A stretch of 64,000 bases of DNA from Fidelibacterota bacterium (GTDB lineage: Bacteria > Fidelibacterota > UBA2242 > JAFGTP01). The stretch is from positions 1-64,000 of the forward strand of contig JAFGTP010000030.1 of assembly GCA_016934035.1 (NCBI GenBank), given 5' to 3'. Below, piece after piece: positions 56,801 to 64,000 of this stretch. The notes under the pieces were generated by a model, which ran no database searches, was not told where the DNA came from, and saw nothing but the letters and a program-made list of their open reading frames with translations. Numbering within the stretch: the stretch's first letter is position 1; the number at the start of each line of letters is the position of its first letter. A program made the position numbers and the translations under genes.

Positions 56801-57503
56801 TCACATAATGATAGCCGGTGATAATAAAGGTCTGATCTCCGACAGCAGCAATATCATACATACGGGATGATGATGTTCCCGGAGGGAAATAGGCAGCGAG
56901 CCCGACATAGGTCCAGGTGGCGCCCCCATCGTGGGTGTACCATGATGGCCCGCCATTGCCATCGGCCAAAACAACACCCGTACTGGCATTGGTAAAGGCA
57001 ATTCCACCATCCAGATCTTCACCGCCGAAGGTAGAATCAGATTTCACGAATGTTGTGCCGCCATCAGTGGTTTTCAGCAGGCATCCGTCGTTTCCACAGA
57101 GGTAAACCACATCGGCTGTTACGGCGTCCAAAGCTTTCAGATCATCGGTATAGGCCGTGTCGGATACCATGGTCCAGTTGATACCACCATCGGTGGTCTT
57201 ATAGATTTCACCTTTGGCCGCACAGGCATAACCCACATTGGCATCCACAAAATCAACAGCCACCCAGTCTTCACTGCCGGCCACTGCTTCCCTGGTGACT
57301 GACCAGGTATTTCCACCATCTGTGGTTTTCATGACGAGTCCCTCGTCATTGACCAGCCAGCCGCTGGCATCCAGAAAGGTCCCACCATTGGGCCCCAAAC
57401 CCGGATCCAGAAGCATTTCTGCTTCCATGACAACTTCCCAACTCTGGGCAAACATCATGGCAGACAAACCCAGTGAAAGGATTACAAGTAATAATTTTTT
57501 CAT
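53814..57503 (-). CDS. Type IX-secreted multidomain surface protein (BNR/YCF48-like repeats, sorting domain)
   Basis: A 1229-residue exported protein with a signal peptide (ends MFA). Residues ~25-620 are tandem repeats with K-T-T/S-D-G-G-x-T/N-W (BNR/YCF48-type propeller). Residues ~635-740 resemble an OB-fold (DEVQVIGKIAEYAG); ~820-1035 a LamG/concanavalin-type sandwich; ~1040-1140 a starch-binding-like strand domain (DLAGNFNGWGG). The end, from NYPNPFNPTTSISFDLP through GQRVAKI to MKKMTLLK, is a complete type IX sorting domain. It is therefore a cargo for the PorU/PorV pathway. AAGGAGG precedes the ATG. Its 51-base gap from the barrel gene puts it in the upstream TonB operon. Confidence 0.85.
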   Translation of the reverse strand: MKKLLLVILSLGLSAMMFAQSWEVVMEAEMLLDPGLGPNGGTFLDASGWLVNDEGLVMKTTDGGNTWSVTREAVAGSEDWVAVDFVDANVGYACAAKGEIYKTTDGGINWTMVSDTAYTDDLKALDAVTADVVYLCGNDGCLLKTTDGGTTFVKSDSTFGGEDLDGGIAFTNASTGVVLADGNGGPSWYTHDGGATWTYVGLAAYFPPGTSSSRMYDIAAVGDQTFIITGYHYVTLISTDGGVNYTRVGGLSYGYDRNYIVEVVDANTFFLAGDFLVRTQDGGATFDTLWTGSGQTYSIVEFTDADTGFVCQANGMWKTTTDGGQTWSNISEWPAVSFWGIGIPNDNTLVITGWGGGEITVSKDGGKNFDFPNNYASHSNENLYECEFMSPTNGLIGGGSGLLLKTTDGGTSYTLVENPMYLNTNKHINAMHVYNQNVAFVGGSSGYVMKTSDGGVTWSDTKLNSGTVYDICALDENTVITSQSSGKVTYGVFDASGAVIKDSLIIDVGNNAMRAVKVRNGVVIIPASAGKIYRATVSDLAAIEEIFTEPDGDDLYDVEFVSDNLVYVVGENGKIYRSEDAGITWIAETSPTTGILQKIKLANTKVWAVGQGGAIISLNLVNEPELMTIAAAKVDADTNGVLDYLDMEVKVKGIITSPNFGSKCQYYMQDETAGIVLYGSAAIEVNIGDEVQVIGKIAEYAGISEVVIDDAADVVVLSTGNVVEPTPIKITQLGEAYEAMLVEVEPVQLDLTQWPAAGSNGSVDVTDGTNTSYIYIDKDSDLDEWTAAPAGWIRMIALCDQYNDGYSFRGTVTENFVSLTPALPMTETFDGGDYDLEWSINTSGGDGSLEIADSSASAWGSHVGVYTDAGYTGLLHVKDAVMENYTVSADIHIIGPADANAPLYSGLGIKMANNDLAYYRVVYRNSSSADNGQIKLQGFDGTNWHISAAWNAGTDYAGLETGWHNFKVTVVDNQFWVFIDGVEMPGCPYVDESPFLEAGYPGIYKYNTGSSSILFDNFTVESPMVPVSVTFNCNMSVQIANGHFTAGVDNLDLAGNFNGWGGTASILTDEDNDQIYTTTVTGLTAGQTLEYKFRINSNWDTSEFPNGGPNRVYVVPDTNSTVTHFYNDVTTPNALDDEEKLPTEFALHQNYPNPFNPTTSISFDLPKDATVILDIYNLQGQRVAKIKNEVMPAGYYTVNIDASHLSSGVYIYKIQADNFVSMKKMTLLK

Positions 57504-57554
57504 CAGCTTTCCTCCTTAAAGAAATTAACTTTTACTTATCTATTTCTCTTATCT

Positions 57555-58994
57555 CTATCGTTGAAAAGTAATATTTATGCCAAACACTTCATTTTGTTTG
57601 TCAGAATTATTGGGTTTCAGCAGGCTGTAATTTAGATCAATATCCAGTTTTACATAAACAAATTGTCGGCTCACTCCAAATTTCCCGCCCATTATTGCAA
57701 ACCGGTCAGTATCAGGCCAGTGAAAGTCGGGCTCTGAAATTCCATAATGTCCCCGAACTGAAAAAACAGTAATCGGGTTAAGGGCGAACAATCCACCCAG
57801 TGTCAAAAGGCTGGAATTCATTGTATTGGAGAATTTATAGTTTGCAGCATATTCATCATAGGAGCGGTTTTCAGAAACAAACTCAAAACCACCCATCGCT
57901 GTTATCTTTTCAGTCATCTGTAGATTTAAAATACCGCCAAGCCGGATTTCTTTAACTTCATTTTCAAGCGCCAGGACTTCGTAAGTTTTGGGTTTTGCCC
58001 AATCCCACCGACTTAGATGAATAAAATAGAAATGTCCTTCAATTTTATCACTCTTGTAAAACAGATTTGCAAAATATTGACTGGCTTGTCTCTGCCAATA
58101 GCCCCTGGCTTTGGTATTGGAGGGTGAGCCAACCTCTATGTCGTTTTTGTGTTCACCGAAATTGCCACTCAGCCTTATTCCAAAATTCGTACCCAGCAAT
58201 TGTTTCTGTTCGATTTGTATACCCAGATCATAGCCTTCACGGTCATCATTTTTCCGGTTTGTTGAACGTGGTACCTCCGGCATATAGAGGTGATAACCCA
58301 TCCAGGTTTTAACGACAGCATCAAGATAATATTTAACCGCCTCATATTTTGCCTGGCGGTTAAAATACCGTGCTGACAGGCCTATAATTGTATTTTTGTC
58401 ATCAGAAAAATAACCAAGACCCAGACTGGCATCCATATCCCGCATGATGGTTTCACATTCGGTATAAATATCTTTGAGTCCTCGTTCCACGCCGTAATTT
58501 ATTTCAAGTCCCCAAAGCAGATTTTCATTGATATTCCGGTTGTAGAGTATGAACAATCTCGGCCCCTGATAAGTGATGTCACCATTGGTCGTATCAGTGA
58601 AACCAAAATAATGATCGTAATAATTTTTTTCCAATGACCGTTCGACATTGATCAGGTAAGAATGTTGGTATCGTACGCCGGTAGCCAGCAGGGATTTCGT
58701 GCCCAGTTGGCGGACCCAGTTGAGGTTCAATTCCAAATTTTCAGTCCGCTCACTATCGTAGTAACGGTGATAGGAATTGATATTTTTCCCCCCGGAAAAT
58801 TGGTAAAGGTCAATATTTTTTTGATATGCGGATTTCATCAGTGCCGGATTGCCGGAAAAATCAAAAAGGTTGTAGCCGACATCATATTTTTGATATTTTT
58901 CAGAAAAGAAATCGATTTCCTGAAAGAGCCTGGTTTCGTATCCAAAGGCAAAATTAAATATCAATGACAGAAAAATGATGGTTCGCTGTTTCAT
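57555..58994 (-). CDS. Outer-membrane barrel protein of the TonB/DUF4876 trio (copy 2)
   Basis: About 479 residues from ATG at 58994, with a signal peptide (ends FAFG). The mature chain is a run of amphipathic strands (WVRQLGTKSLLATGVRYQ, LLWGLEINYG, FGIRLSGNFGE, KLDIDLNYSLL), indicating an outer-membrane barrel. An in-frame ATG at 59018 is possible and overlaps the DUF4876 stop. It occupies the same place as the barrel at 48176-49642, although I cannot show detailed homology by eye. Confidence 0.75.
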   Translation of the reverse strand: MKQRTIIFLSLIFNFAFGYETRLFQEIDFFSEKYQKYDVGYNLFDFSGNPALMKSAYQKNIDLYQFSGGKNINSYHRYYDSERTENLELNLNWVRQLGTKSLLATGVRYQHSYLINVERSLEKNYYDHYFGFTDTTNGDITYQGPRLFILYNRNINENLLWGLEINYGVERGLKDIYTECETIMRDMDASLGLGYFSDDKNTIIGLSARYFNRQAKYEAVKYYLDAVVKTWMGYHLYMPEVPRSTNRKNDDREGYDLGIQIEQKQLLGTNFGIRLSGNFGEHKNDIEVGSPSNTKARGYWQRQASQYFANLFYKSDKIEGHFYFIHLSRWDWAKPKTYEVLALENEVKEIRLGGILNLQMTEKITAMGGFEFVSENRSYDEYAANYKFSNTMNSSLLTLGGLFALNPITVFSVRGHYGISEPDFHWPDTDRFAIMGGKFGVSRQFVYVKLDIDLNYSLLKPNNSDKQNEVFGINITFQR

Positions 58995-59010
58995 GGTATT
59001 CTTTCTTTTC

Positions 59011-60087
59011 CTATTCATGTTGATACCCGATTGTCGGTTCCGGTATGATCACAAAATCAATGGAAGAGTTATTGGTGTCAAAGCCGGCAGCGATCCTTTC
59101 CAGGGATGTTCCGCTGTATTTACTTTGACCAATACCACCAATACCACGGTCCAGGGCGTCTTCAATCTCTTTCACATGCTCCGGTGTGGCCGACCATTCC
59201 ACACAGTCAATGACGGATTCAATATCTATTCCATCGGTATAATCCACATCACTGCCGTCAGCAATCAAAACACAGTCACCCGTCAAGCCCACCAAAAAAT
59301 CAAGCCGAAAACCAACTTCCAGATTTTCCAGGTTGGGCACATCGGGATTATCCGGATCATTGAGCATGGCACTGTTTTTAAACTCAAAATCAGCCTGGCT
59401 CAGATCAATACTGGCGCTTCCGCTGAAAATTTCGTCTTTATGGTTAAAGGCATCTGATGCAAGGACCTTAAATTCCCCCGGATAAATGGGATAATCCTGG
59501 GTCCCGCCGAGAGGTTCTCCGGGGAATTGAAAAATATAGGTCACATTGGCCAGAAAAGCACCCATTCGGCAAAAAATCATACCATCCAGATATAGCGTAT
59601 CCTGAGATGAATTATATAATTCAAAATACTGGTCATAGAAATAGAAAAAGTTATTGGGAGGCCCGGCTGAATAAATTTCATTGATTTTGATTCCAGGGGC
59701 AGTTCCTGATGCGATGGTAAAAACGGTATCTGTAAAAGTCCTGCCTTCAACCGGCTCCACACTGGAACTTCCGGTTACCATAATGGTGTCCCAAGCTTCA
59801 GGATTCAGGAAAGAGGGCACAATTACTTCTGTGTTGATATTGGTCTCATAGATGGCATAGGGAATTTTTTCAAATACAACCTGCCCGTTTTCATCGGTTG
59901 TGTCAACCAGCATCGGCAGATTATATTCTGAAGTCATCAGGAAGACGGGAACACCGGCAATCAGGTCATTTTCGTATTTAACATATAATTCCAGCGTCAA
60001 TTCGCCATCATGAATGGATGGCGCGTCTTTGTAACAATCCATTAAGAAGAAGGCAACGAGTCCGATCATAAAAATATTTTTTACCAT
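59011..60087 (-). CDS. DUF4876-like lipoprotein (copy 2)
   Basis: A 358-residue lipoprotein with lipobox FLMDC (Cys18). Residues ~25-115 form an Ig-like domain (LIAGVPVFLMTSEYN...VDTTDENGQVVF). Then GIKINEIYSAGPPNNFFYFYDQYFELYNSSQDTLYLDGMI repeats the DUF4876/lamin-tail-like core seen in copy 1, including YPGEFKVLASDAFNH, and the end has NNSSIDFVIIPEPTIGYQ, matching NNSSIDFEILESPTPGYL in copy 1. GGAGGT precedes the ATG, and it overlaps the receptor gene by seven bases. Confidence 0.8.
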   Translation of the reverse strand: MVKNIFMIGLVAFFLMDCYKDAPSIHDGELTLELYVKYENDLIAGVPVFLMTSEYNLPMLVDTTDENGQVVFEKIPYAIYETNINTEVIVPSFLNPEAWDTIMVTGSSSVEPVEGRTFTDTVFTIASGTAPGIKINEIYSAGPPNNFFYFYDQYFELYNSSQDTLYLDGMIFCRMGAFLANVTYIFQFPGEPLGGTQDYPIYPGEFKVLASDAFNHKDEIFSGSASIDLSQADFEFKNSAMLNDPDNPDVPNLENLEVGFRLDFLVGLTGDCVLIADGSDVDYTDGIDIESVIDCVEWSATPEHVKEIEDALDRGIGGIGQSKYSGTSLERIAAGFDTNNSSIDFVIIPEPTIGYQHE

Positions 60088-62678
60088 TGTGTACTGACCT
60101 CCAGCCCATAATAAATCTCAGGATTTTGCTCCCTGTTGATCGTCGTGAAAGGATTGATCCAGAGTGCTCTGTCATCAAACAGATTATTGATATAGAGCGA
60201 GCATTCCGTTTTTCTGGATAATGATTTGGTAATGCGCAAATTAAATAGCCAGCGATTGCCATATTCATACAGCTCTGTATCATACCAGTAAGTTTGCCCC
60301 TGGTACCAGGAATATTCAATGCCATTGACTTCATGGATATATTTGACAGAATGGTATTCTGACTTTCTGTTTTCCAGAGCGACCTGCTGTACATCAAGGG
60401 TGATCCAAGCCCCCAGCCTTTGATTGACATAATTAACCTGGTAGTCCAGAATCACTTTTTCATGCCATGATGTCATGGGTTTAAACCAACTGGTTTCACC
60501 GGCAGACAAATCCGGAGAACTATCATAGGCCTGGCCGCTTCTTCCGGATTCGGTGTAGCGATAGGTGATATTCATTTTAAACTGCAGATTGTAAAATCTT
60601 TTCGTCCGGGTTGTAAATTCAATTCCATAAGAATCTTTCCAACCCAAATTTTCATAAATACCATAGCTGGCGGCAGTGACAGTATCAGGGTTGACCGTGT
60701 ATCCGACGGGATAGGACTGGGTTATCGGAGAATCATCAGTGCTTGAATAGTATCCGGTCAGAGAAAAACCAAGGGCTTTGACAGGCTGCCAGTCCACAGA
60801 AGCTTCATATTTGGATGTGGTATAGGCCTTCAGGTCCGGGTTTTTTTGTTCTACCATTTCCTCCACATAAACCGTATCAGCATTTAAATAAGTAAAGTAA
60901 GCGGGTTCCCGGTACAAAAACCCCAATGAAACAGCCATAACACTTCGACCGGCTCCAATTCTGAACCGCAAATTGTCAGAAATGAAATACTGTAAATTAA
61001 ACCGGGGATCCAGAAACTCTCCGTTTCGGGCGTCGATCAAACCTTTTGAGAAATCAAACCCTTCCGGATTAAAAGCTGTATAGCGACAACCCAGCATGAG
61101 ATTATATTTTTTGGCCAGAAAACGGCCTTTCATATTATCTTCCGCAAACAGGGAGTATTGCTGCGTCGCTCCATACTGATCATAGGAATAGGAGCGACGT
61201 TCAGAAAAAAATCCATAATAATTCCAATAATCATCCAGCACAAAACCGTCACCGATATTGGACTCATAACTGCCGTTGAAGCCGGCAATGAACTCATGGG
61301 ATTGATTTTTGAAATTAAATTCTTTTGAATATTTCAAATTACTCTTGAAATCCACCTGATAGCCCAAGGTTTTTTTACTGCCCACATATCCCGGCAGTGT
61401 GGTGTCAGACAGTGAAACGCCATTGTATTTTACCACAGTGTCCGCAGGCACATAGACCTGGTCCGCCACCCACTTTTCATTAAAATCTTTCTGTCGGTCC
61501 AGATTTAAAGCAATCAGACCACCCAGATTTCCCTGGTTGGGACCATTATAATCAAAAGAAAATGAGCCCGATGCCTTGTAGCCTTCGTTATAATCCTTCA
61601 TCTGATAGACGCCGATGGGTTCGTCACTATCCAGTGTTTTGGTATAGGTGAAGGCCGTGATGGTATTTAGTTTTTCATTGAAAAGGGGCTGGTTATAGGA
61701 AATTTTACCATAAAGTCGTGTGTATTCATCTCCATTGACCCGCAAGTCCCGCTCACTGTATCCATAATTGAAATGATAATCAAAATAACTTTTTGAAAAC
61801 TTATGACCGCCACTGTAACTGGCTGTCTTTGTATCAGGGTTTAATTTTCCTTTTAATTTGTTCGCCAGATAACCGGATTTGGTTTTGACTTTGATCAATC
61901 CATTACTGAAATTGCCATATTCCGCCGATGGAATCCCGCTGATTACTTCCACTGATTCAATATTATCAGCCGGTATGGTCCGAAGATCGATACCATTCCT
62001 GCCATCGCCGCCTAATTGGCCGGCTGTTGACATTTCATTACCGTCCACTATGATCGTGGTGCCATAGGTTTCCAGCAATCCGGCAGTCCCTTCCAGGGAA
62101 ACAGACCGGATTCCGACCCGGCTGGCAGAGGACAGGCCGGGGTTTTTCGTCTTTTCAATACCGGGAATGAGATTGAGTACGTCTCCCAGACTGGTGGCCT
62201 GCATATGCTCAATTTCACCGGAATTGACCTTACGTGTGGTCACCGGTTCTTCCGGAATCAATTCTTCTCCATGGGATTTGACCTCGATACTGCCGATCAT
62301 AAAACAGTATTCGGAATCGTCCCGTCCCCTGTGGCGACCTTTTCCCGGACCTCTTCCACGACGCTCATGTTCCTGTAGTAAATCAATGTTGCATTCATAA
62401 TTCTGGACAGCATCAATTCTGAAATCGAACAATACGTTTTTGTAATAGCCTGGTTTTGAGGCTTCCACCTGATAGGTCCCCGGTTTGACATCAGCAATAA
62501 AATAGCGGCCATTTTCGTCTGTTGTGACTGTTGCCACGACACTATTGTCCCGCAAATCCACCAGTTTTACAATCGCTTTGTCAAGCGGTGTTTTTTCCAG
62601 GCAGTTTTTAATTTCACCGGAAATATCAGAGGCATAAATCAAAACAGGAAAAATCATCAAAGCTAACAAATTTTTCAT
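60081..62678 (-). CDS. TonB-dependent receptor with carboxypeptidase-regulatory-like N-terminus (copy 2)
   Basis: An 865-residue outer-membrane receptor. Signal peptide ends YAS; residues ~20-100 are the CarboxypepD_reg-like domain (VTTDENGRYFIADVKPGTYQVEAS). Between this domain and the plug lies an Arg/Gly/His-rich insertion, residues 105-121, that copy 1 lacks. The plug has GEIEHMQATSLGDVLNLIPG, NGIDLRTIPADNIESVEVIS and GIPSAEYGNFSNGLIKVKTKS, nearly the same as in copy 1. The barrel ends in Trp. First gene of a four-gene operon with DUF4876, barrel and sorting-domain protein. The ligand is unknown. Confidence 0.92.
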   Translation of the reverse strand: MKNLLALMIFPVLIYASDISGEIKNCLEKTPLDKAIVKLVDLRDNSVVATVTTDENGRYFIADVKPGTYQVEASKPGYYKNVLFDFRIDAVQNYECNIDLLQEHERRGRGPGKGRHRGRDDSEYCFMIGSIEVKSHGEELIPEEPVTTRKVNSGEIEHMQATSLGDVLNLIPGIEKTKNPGLSSASRVGIRSVSLEGTAGLLETYGTTIIVDGNEMSTAGQLGGDGRNGIDLRTIPADNIESVEVISGIPSAEYGNFSNGLIKVKTKSGYLANKLKGKLNPDTKTASYSGGHKFSKSYFDYHFNYGYSERDLRVNGDEYTRLYGKISYNQPLFNEKLNTITAFTYTKTLDSDEPIGVYQMKDYNEGYKASGSFSFDYNGPNQGNLGGLIALNLDRQKDFNEKWVADQVYVPADTVVKYNGVSLSDTTLPGYVGSKKTLGYQVDFKSNLKYSKEFNFKNQSHEFIAGFNGSYESNIGDGFVLDDYWNYYGFFSERRSYSYDQYGATQQYSLFAEDNMKGRFLAKKYNLMLGCRYTAFNPEGFDFSKGLIDARNGEFLDPRFNLQYFISDNLRFRIGAGRSVMAVSLGFLYREPAYFTYLNADTVYVEEMVEQKNPDLKAYTTSKYEASVDWQPVKALGFSLTGYYSSTDDSPITQSYPVGYTVNPDTVTAASYGIYENLGWKDSYGIEFTTRTKRFYNLQFKMNITYRYTESGRSGQAYDSSPDLSAGETSWFKPMTSWHEKVILDYQVNYVNQRLGAWITLDVQQVALENRKSEYHSVKYIHEVNGIEYSWYQGQTYWYDTELYEYGNRWLFNLRITKSLSRKTECSLYINNLFDDRALWINPFTTINREQNPEIYYGLEVSTQW

Positions 62679-62802
62679 ATCACTACCACTTCACACTAAA
62701 ATTTCAATTCATAATAAAAAGTAATTTATGATTATCCCTCACAAAACAAAAGCAATTCATCAGTAAAAAACCAAACAAACCCGATCTGGCCTGCTAATAT
62801 TT

Positions 62803-64000
62803 TTAAAAACCCTCAAAAAAATCTTCCGGAATATTACCGGATACAGACATGATATAATTTTCAGTATCCAGATATTTATTTGCAACTCTTTTTACATCTT
62901 CGAGGGTCACCGCCTGGTATCTTGCTGCTGACTGGTCAAAAAAATCAAGGGGTTGATCATTTCTGACCATTTCGTAGACCAGGCCGCCAATATCGTCGGA
63001 TGTACGAACATTTAAAGCCAACAGGGAAATCTTGCGAAATTTAGCTTTGTCCAACTCTTCCCGGGTGATTCCATTTTTCTGGACCCCTTGAATTTGTTCC
63101 AGCATACCAGTAACCATTTCTTTGACATTTTCCGCATCAGTATTGGTGCGAATATTCCAGTAGCCCCCTTTTGAACGGACCCACAGATTGCTTTGTATGC
63201 CATAACAGAGACCGCGATTGTCCCGCAACTCCACACCCATTCTTGAGGTGAGTGTTGACCCGCACAAAATATATTCCAGTATTTCCAGAGCGGGAATATC
63301 AGGATTATCGATTTTGATGCCCCCAGCCACCGGATTGAAGGCCATATCTACCCGGCATTGTTTTCCTTCCGGAATCGGGACCACATGAATTTTTCGTCCA
63401 GCAATCGGTTTTACGGTGTTAAAACCCAGATTTTTATCACCAGATTCTTTTTTCCAGCTGCCAAAATTAAGGTTTAGTTTGTTTTCTATCCATTCCCGGT
63501 CAAAATCCCCCACAACCACAATTTCCATATTTTGCGGGGTATAGTATTTGGCATGAAAATCAAGCATATCCTGCCGGTTCATAGACCGATAGGTTTCCGG
63601 TTCACCAGCGTGGGGCAGAGCATACTGGTGTCCTTCAAAAACACCGGTAAACATTTTGTAAAAAGCTTCCATCTCTTTTTTCCGGCTGTATTCTTCTGCG
63701 GCATTGATAAGCCGTGGCCGGATTTTTTCGATTTCCGACTCCGGAAAACCAGGCTTTGCCAGAATTTCAAACAAAGACTGCATCATGGCATCGGCATCCT
63801 TCTTGAGTGAATAACCGATAAAGGTAATGCCATGCCAGCTCTGGCTGACCTGAGATGAATAAGGAACATAGGAGCGCTCTTCCAGCAATTCCTCATAGGT
63901 TTTTGTCGCCGTACCTCTGGACAGCATGCTGCTGACGAAATTACTGAAACCTGGCTTTTCAGTGTCTTCCTGAATTCGTCCGGTATTGATTGATCCCATG
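62803..64000 (-). CDS. M16-family metallopeptidase, C-terminal part (partial at window edge)
   Basis: At least 398 residues of an M16 (insulysin/PQQL-type) peptidase; the gene continues past the window end, and the Met at 63999 is not necessarily the start. It shows NFVSSMLSRGTATKTYEELLEE, a region typical of the opening of the second M16 half, then FHAKYYTPQNMEIVVVGDF, LEILEYILCGSTLTSRMGVELRDNRGLCYGI and the C-terminal IGGLVYEMVRNDQPLDF. The zinc motif HXXEH belongs to the N-terminal half, which is outside the window, or this protein is the non-catalytic partner. The gene lies upstream of the TonB operon on the same strand. Confidence 0.85.
   Translation of the reverse strand, partial: MGSINTGRIQEDTEKPGFSNFVSSMLSRGTATKTYEELLEERSYVPYSSQVSQSWHGITFIGYSLKKDADAMMQSLFEILAKPGFPESEIEKIRPRLINAAEEYSRKKEMEAFYKMFTGVFEGHQYALPHAGEPETYRSMNRQDMLDFHAKYYTPQNMEIVVVGDFDREWIENKLNLNFGSWKKESGDKNLGFNTVKPIAGRKIHVVPIPEGKQCRVDMAFNPVAGGIKIDNPDIPALEILEYILCGSTLTSRMGVELRDNRGLCYGIQSNLWVRSKGGYWNIRTNTDAENVKEMVTGMLEQIQGVQKNGITREELDKAKFRKISLLALNVRTSDDIGGLVYEMVRNDQPLDFFDQSAARYQAVTLEDVKRVANKYLDTENYIMSVSGNIPEDFFEGF

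Noticed and set aside
1-64000. CRISPR arrays, insertion sequences, prophage genes, rRNA genes
   Set aside because: No regularly spaced direct repeats, transposase or integrase motifs, phage structural genes or rRNA-like stretches were seen on reading through.

Overview
The window looks like a chromosomal segment of an uncultured, moderately A/T-rich Gram-negative bacterium of the Fibrobacteres-Chlorobi-Bacteroidetes (FCB) group or one of its sister candidate phyla. The evidence is a type IX secretion (Por) signature: a gingipain-like PorU candidate followed by a PorV-like barrel, one complete Por-type C-terminal sorting domain and one decayed one, together with SusC-like TonB receptors that carry an N-terminal carboxypeptidase-regulatory-like domain and a K+-dependent-type membrane pyrophosphatase. 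I cannot name the phylum from the sequence alone. Several genes appear to start with TTG. No rRNA, insertion sequence, prophage or CRISPR array was seen. There is one tRNA (Gln, TTG).

Layout. 1-1350: an A/T-rich beta-helix gene whose Por sorting tail sits in another reading frame (probable pseudogene), then two hairpins. 1415-7833: ychF (minus); then on the plus strand an M1 peptidase apparently fused to an outer-membrane barrel, an Aur1-type PAP2 protein, a lipoprotein and a degenerate RsbT-like protein. 7898-23172: a 15-kb same-strand block of core genes, in transcription order secD, secF, purA, ruvB, queA, ispD, ispF, gltX, ispE, tRNA-Gln, prs, rplY, pth, hppA, rpsF, rpsR, rplI. 23299-25955: a translationally coupled pair resembling Helicobacter Csd6 and Csd4, peptidoglycan trimming enzymes that set helical or curved cell shape. 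26106-26273: a 55-residue membrane protein. 26406-33078: an overlapping operon of a PorU-like C25 peptidase, a PorV-like barrel and an Fn3 lipoprotein.

33170-43830: UspA, YitT, then a plus-strand run with acetyl-xylan-esterase-like, methyltransferase, GH31, GNAT and zinc-ribbon genes, followed on the minus strand by YjbR, SpoIIAA-like, D-aminoacylase-like, CAT-like and HAD genes.

43911-62678: the most unusual part. Two adjacent minus-strand operons each open with the same trio: TonB-dependent receptor, DUF4876-like lipoprotein or exported protein, and an approximately 490-residue outer-membrane barrel. The upstream operon ends with a 1229-residue multidomain protein bearing a Por sorting domain. 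The downstream operon ends with a clan-CD (C25/caspase-like) cysteine peptidase carrying HEAT repeats and a NapH/NosR-like polyferredoxin with degenerate HMA-like domains. Each operon closes with a clear hairpin terminator. Together they look like a duplicated cell-surface uptake or processing system, possibly for metal or another redox-active ligand; that role is inference. The window ends inside an M16 peptidase gene.
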